Counted from the first letter of the stretch, positions 50,867-60,482 are shown. The stretch: DNA of 64,000 nucleotides from Candidatus Leptofilum proximum (GCA_016710325.1 JADJXK010000001.1:186001-250000), one strand, 5' to 3'. Made by a program: numbers and translations. The notes: generated from the sequence alone by a model not told the origin.

Positions 50867-53148
50867 TGAGCAAAACCCTGCGCGTTTTAATCGTGGAGGA
50901 TTCAGAAGATGATGCCCTGCTGCTGCTGCGTGAACTGCGCCGCGGCGGGTACGAACCGGTTCATGTGCGGGTGGAGGATGCCGTGGCCATGCAAGCTGCC
51001 CTGGAAGAACGGGAGTGGGATGTGGTGCTGAGTGACTATTCGATGCCCCGATTCAGCGCCCCGGCCGCCCTGGCGTTGCTCCAGCAAAGCGGGATCGATC
51101 TGCCCTTCATCATCGTTTCCGGCACCATTGGTGAGACGGTGGCCGTGGCGGCCATGAAGAGCGGTGCCCACGACTTCCTCGTCAAGGGGCAGATGGCCCG
51201 CCTTATTCCCGCTGTGGAACGGGAGATGCGTGAAGCACGAGTACGGAGCGAACGTGCCCAGGCGGCAGACGCTCTGCGCCAGCGAGAGAATTATTTTGGG
51301 GCTTTGATAGAAAATGTCTCGGATATCATCACCACAATTGATGCTTTCGGGCAGATTACCTATGTCAGCCCGGCGATTCACCGGATTTTGGGCTACTCGG
51401 TGGATGAATATGAAGGCAGCAGCGCTTTCGATCTTGTTCACAGTGATGATCGGTCAGCAGTAGACGCTATGATGGCGCATCTATTGTGGCAGCCCGATGC
51501 AACCAGTACCACTCAGTTTCGCGTGCGGCACAGGGATGGATCGTGGCGCTGGCTGGAAGCCATTAGCCGCAGACTTCTGGCGGCGGATTCGGACGCTCAA
51601 GAATTTGTCATTGTTTTACGTGACATTTCAACGCGTAAGCAGGCCGAAACAGAGCGTGAGCAGCTGTTGGCGCGCATTATAGAGCAGGCGCGTGAAGTGC
51701 AGTTTATTGTCAATACTGTTCCCGAAGGCATCTTCATGCTGAATGAGGACGGCGATATTCGTTTGACAAATCCCCTGGCCAAAGAGTACCTGACCCTGCT
51801 GGCGCCGGAATGGGCCAACGGCCGTCTCACCCACCTTGGCAATCGTCCCCTGACAGAACTGCTCACCTCACCGCCCAAGGGGTTGTGGCATGAACTGGAA
51901 AGCCACGGCCGTTTCTTTGAGCTCATCGCCCGGCCCATCGAAGATGGCCCTGGCCAACGGGGCTGGGTTTTTGTGCTGCACGACGCCACGCGCGAGCGTC
52001 AGGTTCAGCAGCAGGTGCAGAGCCAGGAACGGCTGGCCGCCGTAGGGCAGCTGGCGGCGGGCATCGCCCACGACTTCAACAACAGCCTGGCCGTCATCAA
52101 GCTCTACTCCGACCTGCTCCTCCGCAGCGCCGAGTTGACGGGGCAAAACCAGGATCGGCTGCATACCATTTCCCGGCAAACTCAGCGCGCGGCTGACCTG
52201 ATCCAGCAAATCCTCGACTTCAGCCGCCAGTCGTTGATGGAGCGCCAGGCGTTGGATCTGCTGCCCTACCTCAAGGAGCTGACCCGCTTGCTCAAGCGGA
52301 CCCTGCCAGAGGACATTCAGGTTTCGCTTGAACCGGCCGCAGACATAGACTTTACGATTTTTGGTGATCCCTCGCGCATTCAGCAGGTGATTCTGAACCT
52401 GGCGTTTAATGCACGGGATGCCATGCCACAGGGCGGGCGCCTGACAGTTGGTTTAGAAAAACTGACTGTGTCCACAGAAACGGCCGTACCCGTCTCTGGC
52501 ATGGTGCCGGGCGAATGGGTGCAACTTTCCATACGTGACAGCGGTGTGGGTATCTCGGCGAAGGATCTGGATCATATTTTTGAGCCGTTTTTTACTACCA
52601 AGGAACATGGCAAAGGCACGGGCCTGGGATTGGCGCAGGTGTATGGCATTGTGCAGCAGCATAACGCGTTTATTGACGTGGAAACGGCCGTGTCCCAGGG
52701 CACAACCTTCTACCTTTACTTCCCGGCGTTTCATGAGCAGCCGCAGGCCAGGCGGGTGCTGGATGAATCCGTACCTCTGGGATCAGCGGAGCTGGTGTTG
52801 GTGGTGGAGGACGAGGAAACCATTCGCCAGGCGCTGAGCGAAAGCCTGGCGATGTTGAACTACCAGGTGCTGGAGGCGGAAAACGGCCGTGAAGCTTTTA
52901 CCCTCATCGAGCAGCACCGTGAGGAAATAGCCGTTGTGCTCAGCGACATCATCATGCCCGAGATGGGCGGCGTGGCCTTGTTCCACACCTTGCGGGAACA
53001 GGAATTCCACATTCCTTTCATTATGATTACGGGTTATGTCGTAGAAAAAGATATGGAAAATCTGCGGGCACTAGGGCTGCAAGGCTGGCTTACCAAGCCG
53101 CTGGACCTGGACAAGCTGGCCCACCTCCTCCAGCAAGCGCTCTCCTGA
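50866..53148 (+). CDS. hybrid histidine kinase, REC-PAS-PAS-HisKA-HATPase-REC
   Basis: 760 residues. N-terminal receiver (D57 in VVLSDYSMP), PAS domain (about 138-262), a second PAS-like segment (about 270-370), HisKA with AAGIAHDFNNSLAV, HATPase with GTGLGLAQVYG, and a C-terminal receiver (VVLSDIIMPEMGG). Cytoplasmic. Coupled to the upstream regulator by TGATG, forming a three-gene phosphorelay cassette. Output is not visible locally. Confidence 0.92.
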   Translation: MSKTLRVLIVEDSEDDALLLLRELRRGGYEPVHVRVEDAVAMQAALEEREWDVVLSDYSMPRFSAPAALALLQQSGIDLPFIIVSGTIGETVAVAAMKSGAHDFLVKGQMARLIPAVEREMREARVRSERAQAADALRQRENYFGALIENVSDIITTIDAFGQITYVSPAIHRILGYSVDEYEGSSAFDLVHSDDRSAVDAMMAHLLWQPDATSTTQFRVRHRDGSWRWLEAISRRLLAADSDAQEFVIVLRDISTRKQAETEREQLLARIIEQAREVQFIVNTVPEGIFMLNEDGDIRLTNPLAKEYLTLLAPEWANGRLTHLGNRPLTELLTSPPKGLWHELESHGRFFELIARPIEDGPGQRGWVFVLHDATRERQVQQQVQSQERLAAVGQLAAGIAHDFNNSLAVIKLYSDLLLRSAELTGQNQDRLHTISRQTQRAADLIQQILDFSRQSLMERQALDLLPYLKELTRLLKRTLPEDIQVSLEPAADIDFTIFGDPSRIQQVILNLAFNARDAMPQGGRLTVGLEKLTVSTETAVPVSGMVPGEWVQLSIRDSGVGISAKDLDHIFEPFFTTKEHGKGTGLGLAQVYGIVQQHNAFIDVETAVSQGTTFYLYFPAFHEQPQARRVLDESVPLGSAELVLVVEDEETIRQALSESLAMLNYQVLEAENGREAFTLIEQHREEIAVVLSDIIMPEMGGVALFHTLREQEFHIPFIMITGYVVEKDMENLRALGLQGWLTKPLDLDKLAHLLQQALS

Positions 53149-53149
53149 T

Positions 53150-53524
53150 TTAGGCATAGCTTTGTCCCGGATACTGTCGAGAAGTGAAGTCGAAGTAAGC
53201 TTTGACTTTCTTGCTGTTGTAAAGCAGTAAGGAAATGACGCCAAGAATCAGGCCGATTGGATCCAGCACAACAACGGTGGTGAGCTGCAAAACTGATACT
53301 AAATACGGTGCTTTGCTAAGCCGGACCGGGTCACCCAACAGTTTGATGGCATAGACAAACTCAATGATGCCAACGGCAATGGGATAGAAGCCAATCGGGA
53401 AGCAAAGAAACCCGATCACGCTGCTAAACAGGCCGAAGATAATGGTAAACCCCCAGCCAATGTTCAGAAAACCATCGACCAGATAAATTGCGGCAATCAG
53501 TTGGATACTTCCTGGTTTAGACAC
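53150..53524 (-). CDS. small membrane protein of unknown function
   Basis: 124 residues from a GTG, chosen because AAGGAGA lies at good spacing. Four hydrophobic helices (LIAAIYLVDGFLNIGWGF, IGFLCFPIGFYPIAVGIIEF and two more). It resembles small uncharacterised DoxX-like or DUF-type bundle proteins, but I cannot name the family. Convergent to the hybrid kinase, separated by 1 bp. Confidence 0.65.
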   Translation of the reverse strand: MSKPGSIQLIAAIYLVDGFLNIGWGFTIIFGLFSSVIGFLCFPIGFYPIAVGIIEFVYAIKLLGDPVRLSKAPYLVSVLQLTTVVVLDPIGLILGVISLLLYNSKKVKAYFDFTSRQYPGQSYA

Positions 53525-53678
53525 GAGAGACTCTCCTTTTGCATAAAATCTGGTGAGTATGAAGAGCATCTTTTGGAGACGCTGGCTTCATTATTCCAGG
53601 AGAGGCCGGAGTGTGGCTGACAAACTGCTGACGCAGCCATAACAGGTATGCCACAAATTTTGGGAAAGACGGGGAACG

Positions 53679-54185
53679 CTAACGCCTCAAAGCCAATAGG
53701 GCCATGCCGAGGAACATTTTTTCCACGCCAGCACCGCTGCTGGCGCTGGTGGTAAGGTAAGGCGCCTGGATGGAGGCGGCGAACTTTTTGGCTTCGCTGG
53801 CGTCATAACCGGGCAGCAAATCAATTTTGTTACCCACCACCAAAAAGCGCTGCTGCGGCACAACGGCGAGGATTTCCTCGTACCAATCCTGCAAGTGGGC
53901 CAGTGAGTCGGGATTGGTGACGTCGTGGACAAGTGCGGCCGTTCGGCTGCCGCGGTACAGGCCAGTGCGAACCGACTGGAAGTGGATTTGTCCGGCCATG
54001 TCCCAAATGGAGAGCTTGATCGTGTGCCCCTTGATTTGCACCGTCTTGGTCTGGAAATCGACGCCAATGGTGGCCACGCGGGACTGCTCAAAACGCCCTT
54101 CGCAATATTGGCGGATGAGCGAGGTTTTGCCCACGTTCCCGTCCCCGGCAACGACAATCTTAAGCAGTGGAACTGTCGTGGTCAT
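53679..54185 (-). CDS. bacterial Rab/Ras-like small GTPase
   Basis: 168 residues. G1 GDGNVGKTS (residues 14-22), switch I T39 in ATIGVDF, G3 WDMAGQ (61-66, keeping the catalytic Gln), G4 NKID (119-122), G5 TSASSG. No C-terminal cysteine for prenylation. Such bacterial Rab-like GTPases are rare compared with Era/Obg types and usually pair with longin/roadblock or other regulators. It follows a candidate partner by 6 bp. Confidence 0.88.
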   Translation of the reverse strand: MTTTVPLLKIVVAGDGNVGKTSLIRQYCEGRFEQSRVATIGVDFQTKTVQIKGHTIKLSIWDMAGQIHFQSVRTGLYRGSRTAALVHDVTNPDSLAHLQDWYEEILAVVPQQRFLVVGNKIDLLPGYDASEAKKFAASIQAPYLTTSASSGAGVEKMFLGMALLALRR

Positions 54186-54191
54186 GCCTGG

Positions 54192-54950
54192 TTACCGTTT
54201 CCACTTGCCCAGAAAATGCTCGTGGGGAAAGACAAGTTCGCTGGCTTCTACCGGGGGAGTGGCCAGCAAAGCACGATTGGCCTTCTCAAAGAGGCGGTGC
54301 AGCTGCTCCAACAAGTCGAGCTGGCGGTTGGCGGGTTCGGCCGTAAACAGGGCCATGAGTGTGGTAAATTGTCCGGGCACAAAACAGAGCCAGCGTCCCC
54401 CCTCAATGGCAGTGGACTGCATGCCGCCGCCAAAAATTTCGGCCGTAGCCGAACGAAAGGAGGAAAGCATGGGTACAAACAGGGCAGGATCGACCTCGAA
54501 TTTTCCCAGGGTGCTCAGCGGCATGCCGGAGTTGTTTTCGTAGATGGCATAACCCTTGGCCTTAGCGGCGTGCTGCTGCCGGATCAATACGCTTTCGCCC
54601 TCCTGGAAGGCGTCGCCCCACTCACTCTGCCCCTGGTCGGTTTCGATGAGGGTTTCCACGGCGCGCATTTCGCGCTGGTAGTGGGCGTAGAGCTGCTGGA
54701 ACTGCTGGCGGTTGATGGTGCCGTTGGCAAAATCATCGGCAAGACGGCCGATTTTCTCCTGAAGCCTGTCTAAAAATTGCTGGGCGGCTTCTTTGCCGGA
54801 AGGTGGGGTGGGCGACGGCCGTTCCGCAGCAACCTCCCTGACCGGTGGGGCAGGTACGGCCGTTGGTACCGGCATGACCGGTGGAGATAAAGGTTTCTTT
54901 TGTGCTTCTGGGGTTGCGCCACCCAAGACACGTTTTAGCCATTCGAACAT
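54192..54950 (-). CDS. possible longin/roadblock-like partner of the small GTPase
   Basis: 252 residues. N-terminal Pro/Ala-rich linker (residues 15-50), a helical coil (about 55-110), then a compact alpha/beta domain (about 125-230: YAIYENNSGMPLSTLGKF... TLMALFTAEP) that resembles longin/roadblock folds, which often act as GTPase regulators. The resemblance is structural and weak. Six bp upstream of the GTPase gene, same strand. Confidence 0.55.
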   Translation of the reverse strand: MFEWLKRVLGGATPEAQKKPLSPPVMPVPTAVPAPPVREVAAERPSPTPPSGKEAAQQFLDRLQEKIGRLADDFANGTINRQQFQQLYAHYQREMRAVETLIETDQGQSEWGDAFQEGESVLIRQQHAAKAKGYAIYENNSGMPLSTLGKFEVDPALFVPMLSSFRSATAEIFGGGMQSTAIEGGRWLCFVPGQFTTLMALFTAEPANRQLDLLEQLHRLFEKANRALLATPPVEASELVFPHEHFLGKWKR

Positions 54951-55036
54951 AGTGTTTGCTGCTCCAGTAGTATCACAGTACTAGAGTATAGCAGGTAACG
55001 GCCATTTTCGGCAGTTAAGCAAATCACAGCAGGGAT

Positions 55037-55113
55037 CGGTGTTCCGTAATCGGTAGTCGGTAAACGGTAATCGCTGTCTTTGTCCGGTTACCGTTCACCG
55101 TTTACCGACTACC
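55037..55113. repeat. GGTAATCGG-type fold-back repeat, copy 3
   Basis: CGGTAGTCGGTAAACGGTAA units and complementary ACCGTTTACCGACTACCG units around a short loop, just downstream of the LLM gene. Confidence 0.72.
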
Positions 55114-55118
55114 GGTTT

Positions 55119-56123
55119 TTAGTTGTAGCCGTCCGCAAAAATATCGATCATCAAATATGGATCGCCCAGCGGGTAGAGGATGGGGCAGGTGCAGCCGTTG
55201 TCGATGTATTCGCGGACCTTGGCCTTCACCTCTTCTGGCGAGCCGCTGGCGGTGCACATCTGCACCACGTCGTCGGGCACCAGGTGCATGGCGTTTTCAA
55301 TTTCTTCTTCGGTGGCGGGCCAGGTGAGCACCTGGTGAATTTCGTCCAGCAGTTCCTGGCTGACGCCGCTGGCCTTCATCAGGTGCGGCTGCTGCCCCAG
55401 GTACTGCGTCATCATCTTACGCGCGCCGTCCAGCGCCTTCTTGCGGTTGTTGTCCACCGAGCAGATCATCAGCTGCGGCCGGTCCACGTCGTCGATGGAG
55501 CGGCCCGCCAGCTTGGCGCCGCGCTCCAGGGCGTCCATCGCTTCCAGGTTGTACTTGGGGTGCACCAGGTAGTTGAGGCAGACGCCGTCGGCAATTTCCC
55601 CGGCCAGTTCCATCATTTTCATGCCGGTAGCGCCGATGTACATGGGCACGTGGCGCGGTGTTTTACGGCCGTGTACCACGTCCAGCTGAATGCCATCCAC
55701 ATGATGGAATTCGCCAAAATGGGTCACCGTTTCCATGTTGAGCAGCTTGCGCAGTACCTCAATCGTCTCGCGCATGGCCGAGAGAGGCTTGCGGCGCTCG
55801 ATGCCCACCTTGCTGGCCAGCGGGTCCCACCACGCGCCAATACCGCAGATAATGCGGTCTTCGGCCAGGTCGTCCAGCGTGAGGAAGGTGGCGGCCAGCA
55901 GGCCAATGTTGCGCGTCCAGTTGTTGGTGACGCCGCTGGCCACTTTCAGGGTAGTGGTGTGGGCGGCAAAAGCTGCCATGGGCACGATGGCATCGCGCAC
56001 CAGGCGACTTTCCGCCTGCCACACGGCCTCGAACCCTTTGGCTTCGGCATATTTCACCAATTCAATGCCCTCACGGATGTCGTGGGCATCCTGCAAATAG
56101 AGTGCTACGCGGTCTTTTGACAT
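55119..56123 (-). CDS. LLM-class (F420 or FMN) flavin-dependent oxidoreductase
   Basis: 334 residues of the bacterial luciferase superfamily TIM barrel. Family motifs include YAEAKGFEAVWQAES, ASGVTNNWTRN, GIGAWWDP and the late IGATGMKMMELAGEIADG. The motifs resemble the F420-dependent mer/LLM subgroup, but FMN cannot be excluded. AAGGAG precedes the ATG. Last gene of the putative uptake/oxidation operon, after a molybdenum hydroxylase. Confidence 0.88.
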   Translation of the reverse strand: MSKDRVALYLQDAHDIREGIELVKYAEAKGFEAVWQAESRLVRDAIVPMAAFAAHTTTLKVASGVTNNWTRNIGLLAATFLTLDDLAEDRIICGIGAWWDPLASKVGIERRKPLSAMRETIEVLRKLLNMETVTHFGEFHHVDGIQLDVVHGRKTPRHVPMYIGATGMKMMELAGEIADGVCLNYLVHPKYNLEAMDALERGAKLAGRSIDDVDRPQLMICSVDNNRKKALDGARKMMTQYLGQQPHLMKASGVSQELLDEIHQVLTWPATEEEIENAMHLVPDDVVQMCTASGSPEEVKAKVREYIDNGCTCPILYPLGDPYLMIDIFADGYN

Positions 56124-56137
56124 GAGATTCTCCTTTT

Positions 56138-56267
56138 TCGGTAATCAGTGGTCGGTCATCGGTGGTCGGTGGTCGGTAATCGGTGGTCGGTAATCGGTGG
56201 TCGGTTATCGGTAATCGGTGAACCACTCACTGATTACCGATAACGGTTTACCGATTACCGTTCACCC
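56138..56267. repeat. GGTAATCGG-type fold-back repeat, copy 4
   Basis: The longest copy: many GGTCGGTAATCGGTGGTC units and a complementary ACCGATAACGG/ATTACCG arm. It overlaps the end of the hydroxylase gene and encodes its last residues (VNGNR) and stop TAA. Confidence 0.75.
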
Positions 56268-58833
56268 GCTTTGTCAGGCCACGTTTGGGTATTCGCATAG
56301 GCAACTTGTAGCGGCGCACGCCGTCGTATTGGTAGAGGGCGTTGGCCACGGCCCCGGCGGTGGGCACCAGGCCAATTTCGCCCACGCCTTTGGCGCCGTA
56401 CGGGCCGTACGGATCGGACACTTCCACGCCGATGATTTCCATCTCGGGCATCTCTTTGGCGCGCAGGATGCCGCAGTCGCGCAGGCGGGTGGACTTGGGA
56501 CGGCCGTTTTCCATCACCATCTCCTCGCTAATGGCATAGCCCAGGCCCATGTGGATCGAGCCTTCCAGCTGGCCTTCAAATAAGACGGGGTTAAATATCT
56601 TACCGGCATCGTGGGCGGCGGTGATTTTTTGGATACGGCCGTCTTCGTCCAAGGTCACCAGCTGCGTGGCGTAGCTGTAAGAGTAATGTGTGTAAACCTT
56701 GTCCACCATCGCGCCCGGCTTGGTGGTCCAGTCTACCCGGAACATGCCTTCGTAGGAACGGCCGACCAGCTCTGCCAGTGAATGGGTCTTCAGATCTTCC
56801 TTAAGCGGCTTGCAGGCGTCGATGAGGGCGTTGCCCACCAGCGAAGTCGCCCGCGAGGCGGTGGTCATGCCCGCTTCCTGCTCGGAGACGGTGTCCACCC
56901 GCACCTCGATGATGGCCGGATCGAGGCCCGTTTCATGGCAGACCACCTGCTGTGCTATGGTATTCACACCCTGACCCATCTCGGTCCAGCCGTGGTCAAC
57001 CAGCACCTTGTCCGGGGCCAGAATTTGCACCCGCGCCTTAGATTCATCCGGCATGCCGTTGCCGATGCCCGTATTTTTGATGCCGCAGGCGATGCCCGCG
57101 TATTTTGCGGCGTAGTAGGCATCCTTCACGGCCAGCAGCGTGTCGCGTACGCCTGCGCCGCCTTCGATGACCTGGCCAGTGGCGGTCATGTCGCCATCTT
57201 TCAGGGCGTTGTCATAGCGGAACTGCCAGCGGTCGAAGCCACCTCTTTCGCACAGTTCATCAATGAGCGATTCCAGGCCAAAGGCGCTCTGGTTCACGCC
57301 AAAGCCGCGCATCGCGCCGCACGGGATGTTGTTCGTATAGACAGCAACAGCTTCCACGTCAGTGACGGGTACGTTGTAGGCGCCGGTGGCGTGCCCGGCG
57401 GAACGCTCCAGCACCTTCATGCCCACCGAGGCGTACGCGCCGGTATCGCCGACGAACTTCACCTTCACAAAGGTCAGCAGGCCGTTGGCGTCGCAGCCAA
57501 TTTTGTAATCCATCCAGATGGGGTGGCGCTTGGGGTGCATGGCAATGGATTCGTCGCGGGTGAGGCGGACTTTAACCGGCACCTGGAGCAGGTAGGCGGC
57601 CAGCGCGGCGTGCCCTTGGGTAGACAAATCTTCCTTGCCGCCAAATCCGCCGCCGTTGGGCACCAGAATCACGCGCACTTTTTCCAGCGGCAGGCCCAAA
57701 ATTTTGGCGATTTGAATGCGGTCGTCGAAGATGCCCTGGCTGCTGGAAAAGACTTCAACGCCGTCGTGTAACGGCCGTACCACCGTGCACTCCGGCTCCA
57801 TGAAGCCATGCTCAATCATCTGCGTCTCAAAGACACCCTGGACGATGTGGGCTGAGGTTGCCTCCGCTTCGGCCAGGTCTCCCCGGCTGGTGACGCTGCG
57901 GGAGAGCTGGTTGCCCTGTGGGTGAATCTTGGGTGCATCGGGCAGCAGCGCTTTGTGCATATCGGTGACCGGTTCCAGCACCTCGTACTCGACCTTGATG
58001 GCGGCCACGGCCTGGCGGGCCAGCGCATCGGTTTCGGCGACGACCAGGGCCAGCACGTCACCCACGTAGCGGGTGGTTTCACCCTCGGCGATCATCAACG
58101 GCCAATCCTGCTTGATGAGGCCAATCTGGCGGTCGCCGGGTACGTCTTTAGCGGTGAAGATGCGAATGACGCCGTCCATCTTTTCCGCAGTGCTGGTGTC
58201 GATGTTGCGCACGGTGGCCCGCGGATGGTCGCTAAATTTGAGCGCCCCGACTTTCATGCCGGGCAGGCGGATGTCGTCGGTGTAATGGTGCTGGCCGAGG
58301 ACTAGTTTGGTGGCCTGGTATTTGGGCTGGAAGGTGCCAACACGGCCGTTTGTCTGCGGCAGCTTCACCTCTTCTTCCTTGCGAATCGCTTCAGCCGCCA
58401 TTTCCACAGCATCGACAATCTTTTTGTAGCCGGTGCAGCGGCACAGGTTGGGGGTGAGCGCTTTTTCGATATCGGCCCGGCTGGGTTGGAGATTTTGGTT
58501 AATGAGCACGTGAGACTGCATCACAATGCCGGGAATGCAAAAGCCGCACTGCACACCGCCGCTGGCCACAAAGGAGTTGGCGTACACATCCTGCCGGTAT
58601 TTGCCCAGGCCCTCGATGGTTGTGATGGTTTTGCCTTCAACCCGGCCCATTTTGGTGACGCAGGAGAGCACGGCTTTGTCTTCTAGCTGGACGGTGCAAG
58701 CGCCGCAGGCGGCTTGCGGGGCACAGCCGTCTTTGGCTGAGAGAATGCCTGCTTCTTCGCGCAAGTAGGTGAGCAGCGCCGTTTCTGGATCGCCGTTAAA
58801 TTCGGTGAGTTCGCCATTGAGTGTAAATTTCAT
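56248..58833 (-). CDS. fused [2Fe-2S]/molybdopterin hydroxylase (xanthine dehydrogenase family)
   Basis: 861 residues. N-terminal ferredoxin cluster (C37, C43, C46, C58), helical second [2Fe-2S] (CGFC and LCRCTG), then the two molybdopterin domains, including GGGFGGKED, GAMRGFGVNQ and the late GAKGVGEIG with catalytic Glu. There is no FAD domain, so the plan matches the aldehyde oxidoreductase (Mop) type or purine hydroxylases. GGAGG precedes the ATG at 58833. Neighbouring BMP-type ABC genes favour a purine, nucleoside or related heterocycle as substrate; this is inference. Confidence 0.9.
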   Translation of the reverse strand: MKFTLNGELTEFNGDPETALLTYLREEAGILSAKDGCAPQAACGACTVQLEDKAVLSCVTKMGRVEGKTITTIEGLGKYRQDVYANSFVASGGVQCGFCIPGIVMQSHVLINQNLQPSRADIEKALTPNLCRCTGYKKIVDAVEMAAEAIRKEEEVKLPQTNGRVGTFQPKYQATKLVLGQHHYTDDIRLPGMKVGALKFSDHPRATVRNIDTSTAEKMDGVIRIFTAKDVPGDRQIGLIKQDWPLMIAEGETTRYVGDVLALVVAETDALARQAVAAIKVEYEVLEPVTDMHKALLPDAPKIHPQGNQLSRSVTSRGDLAEAEATSAHIVQGVFETQMIEHGFMEPECTVVRPLHDGVEVFSSSQGIFDDRIQIAKILGLPLEKVRVILVPNGGGFGGKEDLSTQGHAALAAYLLQVPVKVRLTRDESIAMHPKRHPIWMDYKIGCDANGLLTFVKVKFVGDTGAYASVGMKVLERSAGHATGAYNVPVTDVEAVAVYTNNIPCGAMRGFGVNQSAFGLESLIDELCERGGFDRWQFRYDNALKDGDMTATGQVIEGGAGVRDTLLAVKDAYYAAKYAGIACGIKNTGIGNGMPDESKARVQILAPDKVLVDHGWTEMGQGVNTIAQQVVCHETGLDPAIIEVRVDTVSEQEAGMTTASRATSLVGNALIDACKPLKEDLKTHSLAELVGRSYEGMFRVDWTTKPGAMVDKVYTHYSYSYATQLVTLDEDGRIQKITAAHDAGKIFNPVLFEGQLEGSIHMGLGYAISEEMVMENGRPKSTRLRDCGILRAKEMPEMEIIGVEVSDPYGPYGAKGVGEIGLVPTAGAVANALYQYDGVRRYKLPMRIPKRGLTKRVNGNR

Positions 58834-58842
58834 GTTTACCTC

Positions 58843-58921
58843 CATTTGGAGATTAGAGATTGAAGACCAGGGGTTAATAATCTCCAATCGCTAATCTCCA
58901 ATTTCCGGTCTCCGATCTCTT
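58843..58921. repeat. GGAGATT-type fold-back repeat, intergenic copy
   Basis: GGAGATTAGAGATTGAAGACC and complementary AATCTCCAATCGC/GGTCTCC units between the ATPase and hydroxylase genes. Same unit family as the in-frame copy at 12416-12480. Confidence 0.65.
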
Positions 58922-58922
58922 G

Positions 58923-60479
58923 TCAAGCCAACTCTTCGTGGCGCTCACCGGCCATCATCAGGCCAAGCTCATCCGTGGTGACCTTGTTGTTGTCCACAAT
59001 GCCCATGATCTCGCCGCCATACAGCACCACGATCCTGTCAGACAGGGCCTTCACTTCGTCTAAATCCTCGGAGATGAGCAGGGTGGCCAGGCCGTCGCTG
59101 CGGTTTTGCAGCAGCTGGTTGTGGATGTATTCCGTGGCGCCAATGTCCACGCCGCGGGTGGGCTGGGCGGCGATGAGCAGCCGGGGCTGCCGGGCCAGTT
59201 CGCGGGCCAAAATGAGCTTCTGAATGTTGCCACCAGACAAGTTTTTGGTAGGTGTTTCTTGAGTCGGGGTTTTGACGCGGAAATTCTTGATCAATCGCCC
59301 GGCGTGTTGGGCGATGTATTTGAAATCGAGAAAGATGCCTCTGCTGAACGGCCGTCGCACGTAATCTTGCAAAATCATGTTTTCGGCGACGGAAAAATCC
59401 TTCACTACACCGTCGTGCATGCGCTCTTCGGGGATGTAGGAGAGGCCAACTTTGTACATTTGGGACGGCGTGAGGTGGGTTACTTCTTTGCCGTCAAGGG
59501 TGATTTTGCCGTTGTTCACCACGCGGAGTCCGGCAATCGACCGGGCCAACGAGCGCTGCCCGTTGCCGGAGATGCCCGCCACGCCCACAATTTCGCCGCT
59601 GCGCACCTCGAAGGAGACATTTTTGAGGACCTGCTTGCCGTCTTCGTTAACGGCCGTTACATTCTCCAACTTCAGCCGCACATCACCAACTTCCCGCGGG
59701 GGACGCACCCGCTCCAACAGCACCTCGCGCCCAACCATCATGTTGGCCAGATCTTTTTTGGTCACATCTTGGGTGAAGCGTGTGCCGACGACACGGCCGT
59801 CGCGCAGCACCGTTACGCGGTCGGTGAGGGCAAAAATCTCGTTCAGCTTGTGCGAGATGAAGATGAGCGTATGCCCATCGGCAGCCATCTGGCGGAAGAT
59901 GACAAACAGATCATCAACTTCTTGCGGGGTGAGAACGGCCGTTGGTTCATCCAACACCAGCAGCGCCGCACCGCGATACAGTGCCTTGATGATCTCAACC
60001 CGCTGCTGCTGCCCCACGGCCAGCTTGCCCACGATGGTGTTCGGGTCCACCTGCAGGCCGTACTTGCTGGCCAGTTCGCGAATCCGGGCGGACACCACGT
60101 CCAGGTCCAAACGCGGCGCACGTGAGGAAGGCAGCCCCAGGGCCACGTTTTCGGCCACGGTCATGTTATCGACCAGCATGAAATGTTGGTGGATCATGCC
60201 GATGCCGTGTTTAGTGGAGTCGGTGGGCGAGTGGATGGTGATGGGACGGCCGTTCAGCAAAATCTCTCCCTCATCCGGCTGGTACAGGCCGTAGAGAATC
60301 TTCATCAGCGTGCTTTTGCCCGCGCCGTTTTCGCCCAGCAGGGCGTGGATTTCACCTGCTTTCACCTCAAAATTGACGCGATCGTTGGCCAGCACGCCGG
60401 GGAAGCGCTTCACAATGCCGCGCATCGCCAACGACTCAATGCGGGGCAGGCCGGAGGGGAGGAGGTTGTTGTCGGTCAT
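58923..60479 (-). CDS. BMP-type ABC transporter, double ATP-binding protein
   Basis: 518 residues with two ABC cassettes, as in sugar/nucleoside importers (YufO/NupO, RbsA). First cassette has Walker A GENGAGKST and Walker B LLVLDEPTAVL; the second has a degenerate P-loop (GISGNGQRS) and signature LSGGNIQK. It powers the two permeases and BMP lipoprotein that precede it. No Shine-Dalgarno: the start lies directly against a fold-back repeat. Confidence 0.93.
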   Translation of the reverse strand: MTDNNLLPSGLPRIESLAMRGIVKRFPGVLANDRVNFEVKAGEIHALLGENGAGKSTLMKILYGLYQPDEGEILLNGRPITIHSPTDSTKHGIGMIHQHFMLVDNMTVAENVALGLPSSRAPRLDLDVVSARIRELASKYGLQVDPNTIVGKLAVGQQQRVEIIKALYRGAALLVLDEPTAVLTPQEVDDLFVIFRQMAADGHTLIFISHKLNEIFALTDRVTVLRDGRVVGTRFTQDVTKKDLANMMVGREVLLERVRPPREVGDVRLKLENVTAVNEDGKQVLKNVSFEVRSGEIVGVAGISGNGQRSLARSIAGLRVVNNGKITLDGKEVTHLTPSQMYKVGLSYIPEERMHDGVVKDFSVAENMILQDYVRRPFSRGIFLDFKYIAQHAGRLIKNFRVKTPTQETPTKNLSGGNIQKLILARELARQPRLLIAAQPTRGVDIGATEYIHNQLLQNRSDGLATLLISEDLDEVKALSDRIVVLYGGEIMGIVDNNKVTTDELGLMMAGERHEELA

Positions 60480-60482
60480 TTT

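Noticed and set aside
55080..56120. Long plus-strand open frame opposite the LLM gene
   Set aside because: It is the complement of a well-supported gene, has no family motifs and no ribosome site; GC-rich codon use creates such frames. The same applies to long antisense frames at 4862-5815, 56782-57771, 59106-60125 and 60682-61797.
56138..56267. Possible CRISPR-like array from repeated GGTAATCGG units
   Set aside because: Units are 8-9 bp, contiguous and degenerate, with no spacers, and the stretch folds back as one hairpin. No cas genes are present.
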